This document shows, one piece after another, positions 57,645-64,000 of a stretch of DNA of 64,000 nt. Source of the stretch: CAVQUE01 sp046290435 (GTDB lineage: Bacteria > Actinomycetota > Acidimicrobiia > Acidimicrobiales > UBA8592); the NCBI GenBank assembly GCA_046290435.1, contig JBKAGO010000046.1, positions 1 through 64,000 of the forward strand, given 5' to 3'. The position numbers and the translations under genes are program-made. Within the stretch, counting starts at the first letter, position 1. Each line of letters starts with the position of its first letter. The notes below the pieces were generated by a model that did no database searches, was not told the origin of the DNA, and saw only the letters and a list, made by a program, of their open reading frames with translations.

Positions 57645-57690
57645 TGCCCTCGGCAGGATTCGAACCTGCGCACACGGCTCCGGAGGCCGG
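57645..57690 (-). tRNA. 3' half of tRNA-Arg(CCG), probable att site
   Basis: On the minus strand this matches the 3' half of an arginine tRNA. The anticodon stem-loop CCGGC-CTCCGGA-GCCGT has anticodon CCG at 57681-57683. The T-arm GCAGG-TTCGAAT-CCTGC is perfect and the acceptor 3' strand CGAGGGC plus A ends at 57645. A matching acceptor 5' strand is not found in the next 80 bases to the right; the sequence there is unlike a D-arm. The integrase gene lies on the side of the missing half. This is the expected product of integration into a tRNA gene: the 3' end is regenerated at one border. Confidence 0.7.
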
Positions 57691-57748
57691 GTACGGATCG
57701 ACCCATAACCCCTGTTCAGAGCGCCAGCGCTGCCAGCTGCGCCGCCTC

Positions 57749-57769
57749 CCTCCCACTGTCCTCCCACTG
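57749..57769. repeat. Direct repeats CCTCCCACTG, possible integrase arm sites
   Basis: Two copies of CCTCCCACTG (57749-57758 and 57760-57769) lie 11 bp apart, between the tRNA-derived att core and the integrase gene. Such short direct repeats next to attP cores are typical binding sites for tyrosine integrases. Confidence 0.5.
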
Positions 57770-57792
57770 GCGTAGGCTCTGTCAACCGGCGG

Positions 57793-59136
57793 GTGAGCGG
57801 GGGAGCGGGGATGCGCCAGACAGTCAGGGTGTTCGGGATTCAGGATCGCCGGGGTTCCGCGCGCGTCGCCCGGCCGTGGGTCGTCCGCTGGGAGGTCGAC
57901 GGTAAGCGCACGAGCCGATCGTTCAAGACCAAGGCGCTCGCCGACCGCTACCGATCGAACCTGATGGTCGCGAGCGACCGCAGCGAACCATTCGACCGTG
58001 CCACCGGTGAACCGCTTGCGTGGGCCCCGAACGCCGATGACGCCACCGTGTTCGAGTGGAGCCGGCGATGGCTGGCCGAGCAGTGGCCCGAGTGGCAACC
58101 CCGCACCCGGGCATCGGCGGTCGAGGCGCTCGCCCGCTTCGTGTCGCTGGCGGTTCTCGACGGCGCGCCGTCGCCTCCCGACGACCTTCGTGCGTTCGCG
58201 ACGCGAGCTCTTGCACCCGACGGTCGCGCTGGCGTCGCCGATCCCTGTTCCCGTTGGCTCACGCGCTTCTCGCGACCGCTGAACACGCTCACGCGCGAGA
58301 ACTTGGCCGAAGTCGACGCGGCGCTCGGCGTGGGCGTCGACGGCTCGCCGCTGGCGCCGTCGACTGCTGGACGGTTCCGCAAGGTCTCACGAGCCTGCGT
58401 GCGGCGCGCAGTGGACCTTGGCATTCTGCAGGCCGACCCGTGGCCCCCTCCGGCACGCGGCCGTACGCAGCGCAAAAGCAGCCGGGCCGTCGCTGCCTTC
58501 GACGTCCGGACCCTGCCCGGACCGGCCACCATGGCGAGGGCCTTGGCGGCGATACGGACCCATCAGCCTGCGAGTCAGACGTATCAGGTCATGACGGCGG
58601 TGGCCTACTACGCAGGGCTACGGCCGTCAGAGGTCGTGATGCTGCGCTCGTCGGCGCTCGATCTGCCCGAGTCGGGGTGGGGGCGGATCGATGTCAACGA
58701 AGCCGACATCTCCTTCGACGAGTCCGGCGAACCCAAGACCGGCCGGCGGTCGGTTCCGATCCCGCCCGTGCTGGTCGAAATGCTGCAGTCGTGGATCGAC
58801 TCGGGTGACTTCGAGGGCGAGCAGCTGATCTTTCGGACTCGTCGTGGCAATCGGCCGACGGCCTCGAACTGGTCACGTGCCTGGCATCGAGCACTGCGAT
58901 CGATCGACCAGCCGACGCTGCGGGTCTACGACTGTCGCCACGCCGCAGCGACGACCTGGCTCGCTGCGGGCGTGCCTCTCGGCGAGGTTGCGAAGCGTCT
59001 CGGTCACAGCGTCGAAACCCTCGTCACTACCTACGTCGGAGCGATCGAGGGCGACGAACGACTCGCGAACGACCGCATCGACGCCGCGCTGGGCGCCACG
59101 TCCATTCCCGCTCAGCCGAGGGGCGATGCCAGCTGA
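57793..59136 (+). CDS. int: Tyrosine-type site-specific integrase
   Basis: A 447-residue integrase. The N-terminal part has an arm-binding domain ('TFFGIQDRRG'-like region at 10-25 followed by 'RSFKTKALADRYRSNLMVA'), then a SAM-like core-binding domain (about 80-215). The catalytic domain contains R277 ('YAGLRPSEVV'), K315 ('EPKTGRR'), R382 in 'VYDCRHAAATTW', H405 in 'RLGHSVETL' and the nucleophile Y414 in 'VTTYVGAI'. The usual histidine in the HxxR motif is a tyrosine (Y379), as in many integrases of actinobacterial integrative elements. GTG at 57793 is the start. It would recombine attP with the tRNA-Arg 3' end. Confidence 0.9.
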   Translation: MSGGAGMRQTVRVFGIQDRRGSARVARPWVVRWEVDGKRTSRSFKTKALADRYRSNLMVASDRSEPFDRATGEPLAWAPNADDATVFEWSRRWLAEQWPEWQPRTRASAVEALARFVSLAVLDGAPSPPDDLRAFATRALAPDGRAGVADPCSRWLTRFSRPLNTLTRENLAEVDAALGVGVDGSPLAPSTAGRFRKVSRACVRRAVDLGILQADPWPPPARGRTQRKSSRAVAAFDVRTLPGPATMARALAAIRTHQPASQTYQVMTAVAYYAGLRPSEVVMLRSSALDLPESGWGRIDVNEADISFDESGEPKTGRRSVPIPPVLVEMLQSWIDSGDFEGEQLIFRTRRGNRPTASNWSRAWHRALRSIDQPTLRVYDCRHAAATTWLAAGVPLGEVAKRLGHSVETLVTTYVGAIEGDERLANDRIDAALGATSIPAQPRGDAS

Positions 59137-59227
59137 TTGACAGTCGGCCTGGGTGGACGCAACAACTCGAGCAAGCCGATGCCCGGGCCCTTCCCATCGC
59201 AGGGATTTCGTATTACGATACCGTCGT

Positions 59228-59482
59228 GTGGAGTTCCACGGCTCGGCGTTCAAGCACGGCTTCGACGAGGTCGCCATCATGCACGCGATCGATCACGCGC
59301 TGGTCGAAGTCGACCTCGACCCCGATGCCGATCCTCCCAAGCTGCTCGCGATCGGCCCCGACCTCGCCGGCAACCTCATCGAGGTCATCTGGCTCGAACT
59401 CGACGGCACTGGTCTGGTGATCCACGCGATGACCCTGCGATCAACGTTTCATGACCTACTTCCCGGAGGTGACCAGCCATGA
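59228..59482 (+). CDS. Small toxin-like protein of a toxin-antitoxin pair
   Basis: An 84-residue protein 'VEFHGSAFKHGFDEVAIMHAIDHALVEVDLDPDADPPKLLAIGPDLAGNLIEVIWLELDGTGLVIHAMTLRSTF'. Its 'H....v..i..a.....e.DL...' start and 'Gpd..gn..ev.w....g..iihA..lr' end resemble small RelE-superfamily/BrnT-like toxins found before RHH antitoxins. TACGAT at 59215-59220 is seven bases before the GTG start, and GTAT-TACG-ATAC (59211-59222) is a small palindrome there. It overlaps the next gene by ATGA. Toxin function is inferred from gene order. Confidence 0.65.
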   Translation: MEFHGSAFKHGFDEVAIMHAIDHALVEVDLDPDADPPKLLAIGPDLAGNLIEVIWLELDGTGLVIHAMTLRSTFHDLLPGGDQP

Positions 59483-59751
59483 CCCGACGAACCCGATCCG
59501 GTCGAATCCTCGATGACCGCGAACTCGACGCGCTCGCCGAAGAAGTCGAGACCACCGATTACGACATCGACGCCTTGAAGCAGCGGCGGCGCCCGGGGCG
59601 ACCATCGATGGGATCAGGTCCAGCCGACGTCGTTCCCGTGCGTATCGAGCCAGAACTTCGCGCTGCCATCGAAGCCCGAGCGAAAGCCGACGCAACGACG
59701 ACAAGTGCCGTCATACGACAAGCACTGCGGAGCTTCCTCGACGTCGCCTGA
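59479..59751 (+). CDS. Ribbon-helix-helix antitoxin-like protein
   Basis: A 90-residue protein with a basic linker and a C-terminal ribbon-helix-helix: 'VVPVRIEPELRAAIEARAKADATTTSAVIRQALRSFLDVA'. The first 45 residues are acidic with 'DDRELDALAEEVETTDYDIDALKQRRRPGRPS', a likely toxin-binding segment; the order (antitoxin part at the N-terminus, DNA-binding at the C-terminus) is the reverse of the MazE type. It is coupled to the upstream toxin-like gene by ATGA. The toxin-first order is that of HigBA/BrnTA-like modules. Confidence 0.7.
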   Translation: MTRRTRSGRILDDRELDALAEEVETTDYDIDALKQRRRPGRPSMGSGPADVVPVRIEPELRAAIEARAKADATTTSAVIRQALRSFLDVA

Positions 59752-60315
59752 ACTGCCGAATGTCGTGCAGACCTGTGCGCCCCCCCAGAACCCCATCGCT
59801 GCCGACCGGTGGAGACGATCGTGGGCGTGGCGGTGGAGACGGGAGTGAGGTGCGCCGGTAGCTGGGACTGGTGAGTGCCTCCGCACGCGCCGAAACGCTG
59901 GTAGGTGACCTACCGATACCACTGTGGGCGTTGGTGAAGCGGCCTACTGGTGCGCGCATGTGGGGTTGGCGGTAGCGGCCTCACCGCCGACCTCACAAAC
60001 GCCGCGCAGACCGTTGAGGAGAGGCCACCTCCTTGGTGGGGGCGGGGGATCCCGCTGGAGCGAACCCGCCGTGTCTCTGTGCCGGGCGGCGTGAGATCGA
60101 TCGTCGACGGAGCTGCGCACTCCCATTGTGGCTTTGGGAGATCACGCTCAGTGACGGAGAGATCGGTGGAGACGCTGTCGGCGCCGAGGTCGTCGGCGGC
60201 GATCGGTGGTAGGTGCACCCAACGGGCCACCTACCGGGAAACTCCTCCGTTGAGAGATCGGTGGTAGGTGAAAGAGTAGATGCCGCGGTAGGTGGTTTCG
60301 CGACGATCCGCCGCC
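59752..60315. other. Non-coding region with GGTAGGTG repeats
   Basis: No gene is supported. The region contains GGTAGGT-G-ACCTACC (59900-59914), GGTAGGTG at 60208-60215, its complement CACCTACC at 60228-60235, and further GGTAGGTG at 60263-60270 and 60287-60294. GATCGGTGGTAGGTG is a longer direct repeat (60201-60215, 60256-60270). The spacing suggests a cis-acting control region for the excisionase-like gene, or an origin. Frames in either direction look like shadows. Confidence 0.6.
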
Positions 60316-60537
60316 ATGGACACCTCTGAATGGACTGCGAGCAGCTCGTCGGTTGGGCGCTCGGGTCACCTGATCGACATCGACGGGCTCGCCGCGCGGC
60401 TCGGTGTCACGGAGCGGTTCGTGCGCCGCCTCGTCGCCGAGCGACGGATCCCATTCCTCAAGATCGGCAAGTTCGTGCGCTTCGATCCTGACGAGATCGA
60501 TCGGTGGGTCGAGGAGCGCCGGGTCCCGCTGCTGTGA
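60316..60537 (+). CDS. Excisionase-like HTH protein
   Basis: A 73-residue protein. 'HLIDIDGLAARLGVTERFVRRLVAERRIPFLKIGKFVRFDPDEIDRWVEERRV' is the winged-helix of the excisionase (MerR-like) family. It has the size of a recombination directionality factor. GGTAGGTG motifs lie 22-29 and 46-53 bases before its ATG (60287-60294 and 60263-60270), so it may be self-regulated. Together with the integrase gene upstream it supports excision of the element, though some such proteins act as plain regulators. Confidence 0.85.
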   Translation: MDTSEWTASSSSVGRSGHLIDIDGLAARLGVTERFVRRLVAERRIPFLKIGKFVRFDPDEIDRWVEERRVPLL

Positions 60538-60880
60538 GCAACCCCGCTTGCATTGGCACCGGTACGGCCGACCACGGCCAGTCCCGGGGGCTTTGGGGTC
60601 CGGCTGGGTGCGTCGTGTTCTGCGGGCGGGTGCGATGCGCCGAGCACGCATCGCTCACGCACATCGATCCCGCATGCAACGCATGCGACGGCGATAGGGC
60701 GCCGCAAGCGGTGACCGGGCTACGTGTGAGCCGCTACAGCTCCGCATCCCGAGCGCGGCGGACCAGACCCATGCACGCCAGCATGTCGCCGGCGGCCCAG
60801 GCTCGCGCCGGTGCCTGTCCTCGCCGCTCGGCGGCGTCCGCCCCGCACGCCAAAGCCTGCACCGAAGGAGCCGATCTCAC
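60538..60880. other. Non-coding region with a GCATGC repeat
   Basis: No gene is supported. GCATGC-AAC-GCATGC (60672-60686) is a short inverted repeat. Frames in either direction have no recognisable conservation. Confidence 0.5.
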
Positions 60881-60967
60881 AGCCACCTACCGGAACCTCT
60901 ACTGCGGATTGACAGACGAGTGCACAGCTTGTGCTGGGAGATGGTCGCCGTCGACCGGTAGGTGGCT
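60881..60967. repeat. 13-bp inverted repeat, oriT or operator candidate
   Basis: AGCCACCTACCGG at 60881-60893 and its perfect reverse complement at 60955-60967 flank 61 bases directly upstream of the relaxase gene start. Each arm contains the element's recurring GGTAGGTG motif. The region just upstream of a MobF relaxase gene is a normal place for oriT, with inverted repeats before the nick site. Confidence 0.5.
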
Positions 60968-60988
60968 GGCGCCGGCTGGGTGGTGGTG

Positions 60989-63900
60989 GTGACGGCGCGA
61001 GTGACGACCCTGAAGGGCCCTGATGCGGGCGCGTATTACGTGGAGGCGTTGCCGTCGTACTACCTCGATTCGGAGGAGCCGAAGGGACGGTGGCACGGCG
61101 GCGGCGCCGCGCAGCTGGGTCTCGAGGGCGAGGTCGTGGACGGCCAGTTTCTGCGCGTGATGGCCGGGTTGTATCCGTTCGGCCGGGTCGGGGTGCACCT
61201 GGGTCGCGCATATGGGGATGGGTCGGTGCGGGGGTTCGATGTGACGGCCTCGGCACCGAAGTCGGTGTCGACGTTGTTCGCGCTCGGCGACGACACCACC
61301 CGCGCACACGTGTTGGCTGCGCATGACGTGGCGGTGGGGGTGATGGTCGACTGGATCGAGGACCACGCCCATACTCGGTTCCGGATCGGCGGCGAGATCT
61401 CGATGGTCGACGCCGACGGCATCGTGGTGGCGTCGTTTCGGCAGCACACCTCGCGGGCGCTTGACCCGCAGTTGCATTCTCATGTGGTGGTCGCGAATCG
61501 GGTGCTGTCGCCTGATGGCCGCTGGTTGGCGCTCGACGCCCGCAGTCTGAAGTTGGATCAGCGGACGGTGTCGGCGATCTATCACACCACCCTGCGCTCC
61601 GAACTCACGGCACGGCTCGGTGTCGACTGGGCCCCGGTTGTGAACGGCATCGCCGAGATCGCCAACGTGTCTGATCGGGTGTTGGAGGAGTTCTCGACGC
61701 GAGCCGGCGATGTGCAGCGGCGTGTCGATGTGAAGCTCGACCAGTTCGTCGAGGCGTTCGGTCGGGAGCCGACACAGCGGGAGCGGTGGCGGCTCGATCG
61801 CGAAGCGGTGATCGACAGCCGCCCACCCAAACCCGAAGCAGCCGACGCAGCGGGGTTGCATGCCCGCTGGGCTGGACGAGTCCGGAACCTCGGGATCGAC
61901 CCGGACAAGGTGGCGCATGAGGCGACGGAGTGGGTGCGGTCCCGCGACCTCGACACCGCCACCACCGAACAGGTCATGGAACAGGCGGTCGCAGCGCTTG
62001 CCGACAAGCAGTCGACCTGGCGCCCGGCGGAGGTGACCCGCGAACTCGCTGCTGCACTTCCGACCGACATCTACGTCGAGGCCGACGCGATGGGGCAGCG
62101 GTTGGACCGCCTCACCAAGCTCACCATCGACCGACACTGCGTGGACATCTCCCGCCCCATCACGGATGGCGCGCGGGTGCGTCGTGATGGGCGCCCGGTG
62201 ACCGAGTCGGTCGCTGACCGGGCGTTGACGACGCCGACGATTCTTGCCCAGGAGGAAAGGCTCTTGGCGTGGGCTGAACGCCGGATGGCGGACACTGGGG
62301 CCGATTCTGCGGCTGCGGCAACTCGGAGCAGGGTGGGGTTGACGGTGCCGCAGGCCGAAACGGCGGCGGCGGTCGCCGGTACGGGCGATCTGGTGTTGGT
62401 GGTGGGTCCAGCGGGCACCGGCAAGACGACGGCGATGGCACCGGCGGTCGATCAACTCCTCGCGGAGGGACGGGTCGTGTTCGGTGTCGCGCCCTCTGCC
62501 GCGGCTGCGGAGGTGTTGGGCGCCGAGACCGGGATCGGCGCCGACACCGTTGACAAGCTGTTGTTCGAGCACTCCCGGAAGCGGCCGCCGGATCACCGCT
62601 ACAACCTTCCGTCGGGGTCGACGGTGATTGTGGATGAGGCCGGCATGGTCGGCACCGACCGCCTCGATCAGCTCGCCGCACTGTCCGATGCGAAGGGGTG
62701 GCGGGTGGCGTTGGTGGGGGATCCAATGCAGTTCTCCGCTGTTGGGCGTGGCGGGATGTTCAACCATCTGATCGACACCCACGGCGCGATCGAACTCGAC
62801 CAGGTTCACCGCTTCAGCCATCGGTGGGAAGCCGAAGCATCGCTTCGGCTCCGCGCCGGCGACGTGTCAGTCGCCGAGGAGTACGAACGCCACGGGCGGC
62901 TCCACGGCGGCACCGGCACCCGCATGGAACGCGACGCCCTCGACGCCTGGCAGGCAGCCCGCCAGCGCGGCGAGAGCGTCGTGCTCGCAGCGCCGACAAA
63001 CGACACCGTCGCCCGCCTCAACCACGCCGCGCAACAACGACGTCTGAACATGGGCGACCTCGACGCTCGAGGCCGCACCGTCGACGCCGGCGGCTACCGG
63101 TTCTTCGGCGGCGACGAGATCGTTACCCGCCGCAACCACCGACAGTTGCATACGGATCGGGGCCTCATGATCGCGAACCGGGACCAGTGGGTAATCGACG
63201 TCGTGCACCGCAACGGGGACCTCACCGTCAACGGCCACAACGGCACCGTCCGCCTCCCGGACGACTACGTGAAAGAACACGTCGAGCTGGGCTACGCCCA
63301 GACCAGTCACGCCACCCAAGGCCGCACCGTCGACCGATCCATCCTCGTCCTCGACGGCCCCTGCGACGTCCGCGGCCTCTACGTCCCGATGACCCGCGGC
63401 CGCCACCACAACGACGCCTACATCGCCACCACCGGCCAGGACACAGCGCTCGACGTGTTCGCGGCGTCGGTAGCACGCAGCTGGATCGACCAACCCGCCC
63501 TCGCCCGCCAAGCCGAACTCGCCAACCACGGCCGATGTCGACCGGGGACGCTTCCGGCACATGAACTCCAGGGCCTGCTGGCCCGACAAGAACAGCTCAC
63601 CGCAGCGCTCGCCGAGCTGCGTCAAGATCTGCGGGCGTTGCCGGAAGACCTCAAGGAATTCCGGGAGCAACAGCGCCGGGTCGTGTCCGACATGGCGCGG
63701 GATCGCAAACGCCTCCAACGAGCGTTCGACACCCTCGAGGCACGCGACCGGCCGCTACGGCGCCGAGGTCACGAGACGGCCATTGCCAACGCCAAACGGG
63801 CCGTCGCCGACCTTCCTGAAGCAATGCGCCGACACGCCGCCGCGATCAAGACTTTCGATGGCCACATCGCCAGACTTGAACGACGCCTCGATCAGGCCCG

Positions 63901-64000
63901 TGTCCGGGACCAGCGGCGCCCGGCGATGACGACCGAACTCACCGACGTCAGCGACCGTCTCGGCGACGACCGGACCATCCGCAGCCGCCAGCTACGAGGT
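60989..64000 (+). CDS. MobF-type conjugative relaxase-helicase (TraA/TrwC-like), truncated by window end
   Basis: An open frame of at least 1004 codons running to the last base. N-terminal relaxase domain: tyrosines Y16/Y17 and Y24/Y25 in 'DAGAYYVEALPSYYLD', 'FDVTASAPKSVSTLFALGD', and the metal-binding HxH at H163 and H165 ('DPQLHSHVVVANRVL'). A RecD-type helicase follows: Walker A 'GPAGTGKTTAM' near residue 473, Walker B 'VIVDEAGMVG', 'LVGDPMQFSAVGRGG', and the C-terminal 'LGYAQTSHATQGRTVDRSILVLDG...YVPMTRGRHHNDAYI'. It is followed by a long Arg/Glu coiled-coil tail. GTG at 60989 is chosen over 60986 and 61001. It nicks and unwinds DNA for conjugative transfer. Confidence 0.9.
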   Translation, partial: MTARVTTLKGPDAGAYYVEALPSYYLDSEEPKGRWHGGGAAQLGLEGEVVDGQFLRVMAGLYPFGRVGVHLGRAYGDGSVRGFDVTASAPKSVSTLFALGDDTTRAHVLAAHDVAVGVMVDWIEDHAHTRFRIGGEISMVDADGIVVASFRQHTSRALDPQLHSHVVVANRVLSPDGRWLALDARSLKLDQRTVSAIYHTTLRSELTARLGVDWAPVVNGIAEIANVSDRVLEEFSTRAGDVQRRVDVKLDQFVEAFGREPTQRERWRLDREAVIDSRPPKPEAADAAGLHARWAGRVRNLGIDPDKVAHEATEWVRSRDLDTATTEQVMEQAVAALADKQSTWRPAEVTRELAAALPTDIYVEADAMGQRLDRLTKLTIDRHCVDISRPITDGARVRRDGRPVTESVADRALTTPTILAQEERLLAWAERRMADTGADSAAAATRSRVGLTVPQAETAAAVAGTGDLVLVVGPAGTGKTTAMAPAVDQLLAEGRVVFGVAPSAAAAEVLGAETGIGADTVDKLLFEHSRKRPPDHRYNLPSGSTVIVDEAGMVGTDRLDQLAALSDAKGWRVALVGDPMQFSAVGRGGMFNHLIDTHGAIELDQVHRFSHRWEAEASLRLRAGDVSVAEEYERHGRLHGGTGTRMERDALDAWQAARQRGESVVLAAPTNDTVARLNHAAQQRRLNMGDLDARGRTVDAGGYRFFGGDEIVTRRNHRQLHTDRGLMIANRDQWVIDVVHRNGDLTVNGHNGTVRLPDDYVKEHVELGYAQTSHATQGRTVDRSILVLDGPCDVRGLYVPMTRGRHHNDAYIATTGQDTALDVFAASVARSWIDQPALARQAELANHGRCRPGTLPAHELQGLLARQEQLTAALAELRQDLRALPEDLKEFREQQRRVVSDMARDRKRLQRAFDTLEARDRPLRRRGHETAIANAKRAVADLPEAMRRHAAAIKTFDGHIARLERRLDQARVRDQRRPAMTTELTDVSDRLGDDRTIRSRQLRG

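Noticed and set aside
57645..57745. A complete tRNA-Arg gene at the element border
   Set aside because: Only the anticodon arm, T-arm and acceptor 3' strand fit. The D-arm and acceptor 5' strand do not pair, so I call it a 3' half.
60538..60880. Frames with several cysteines (CNAC-like) after the excisionase gene
   Set aside because: Composition and lack of a start or ribosome site suggest chance. No zinc-finger spacing is consistent.
60899..62821. Long minus-strand frame opposite the relaxase gene
   Set aside because: Antisense to the conserved relaxase domain and rich in Arg/His/Pro, a typical GC-rich shadow.

Overview
The window is high-GC DNA with densely packed genes, short intergenic gaps and many ATGA/GTGA start-stop overlaps. 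Several F420-type luciferase-like enzymes, a DUF222/HNH gene, an Arr ADP-ribosyltransferase, DUF2786 and DUF1214 proteins, an actinobacterial-type integrase and a MobF relaxase point to the Actinomycetota, possibly an Acidimicrobiia-like lineage. The lineage is an inference; no rRNA or marker gene is present. Many genes have a TANNNT hexamer 6-8 bases before the start codon, as expected for leaderless mRNAs.

0-30 kb is mostly chromosomal housekeeping and accessory genes. It holds two luciferase-like oxidoreductases, an N-acyl-D-amino-acid deacylase-like amidohydrolase, an EamA transporter, a third F420-type oxidoreductase, a PadR regulator divergent from a molybdate ABC transporter (modABC), a DUF1214 protein, a sugar-type ABC importer (binding protein divergent from ATPase-permease), a Na+/H+ antiporter, a two-component system, a DUF4153-like membrane protein, small stress-type enzymes and a relic of one of them, a DUF222/HNH gene, a MerR-controlled aldo/keto reductase, a hipBA toxin-antitoxin pair, and DUF2786, DUF2461 and STAS proteins.

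30.5-44.1 kb is the most striking region, an aromatic catabolic cluster around an IclR regulator. On one side are a HAD hydrolase and a hydratase-family enzyme. On the other is an 11-kb operon: two extradiol (catechol 2,3-dioxygenase type) enzymes, a histidine phosphatase, a two-gene split PEP-synthase-like phosphotransferase without a PEP-binding barrel, a Rieske oxygenase, 4-oxalocrotonate decarboxylase, 4-oxalocrotonate tautomerase, 2-oxopent-4-enoate hydratase, acylating acetaldehyde dehydrogenase and 4-hydroxy-2-oxovalerate aldolase. I read it as a pathway that may prime a phenolic substrate by ATP-dependent phosphorylation, oxygenate it, remove the phosphate, cleave the ring in meta fashion and funnel it to pyruvate and acetyl-CoA. 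Matching palindromes flank the regulator gene and probably serve both promoters.

44-53 kb is a mosaic of metal, defence and stress genes: a cation transporter, a hemerythrin, a ParDE-like pair, a CaCA antiporter preceded by a probable yybP-ykoY (Mn2+) riboswitch, an Arr rifamycin ADP-ribosyltransferase, a MazEF-like pair, an AlkZ-like winged-helix protein convergent with an AlkC-like glycosylase, and an HTH/PIN pair. 53-57.3 kb is a decay zone with three defective relatives of DUF4143-type ATPase genes, a partial duplication and a tRNA-like 3' fragment.

57.6 kb to the end is the left end of an integrated mobile element. It shows the 3' half of a tRNA-Arg(CCG) as a probable att site, repeat sites, a tyrosine integrase, a small toxin-antitoxin pair, a repeat-rich non-coding region, an excisionase-like HTH protein, a possible oriT inverted repeat, and a large MobF relaxase-helicase running off the window.
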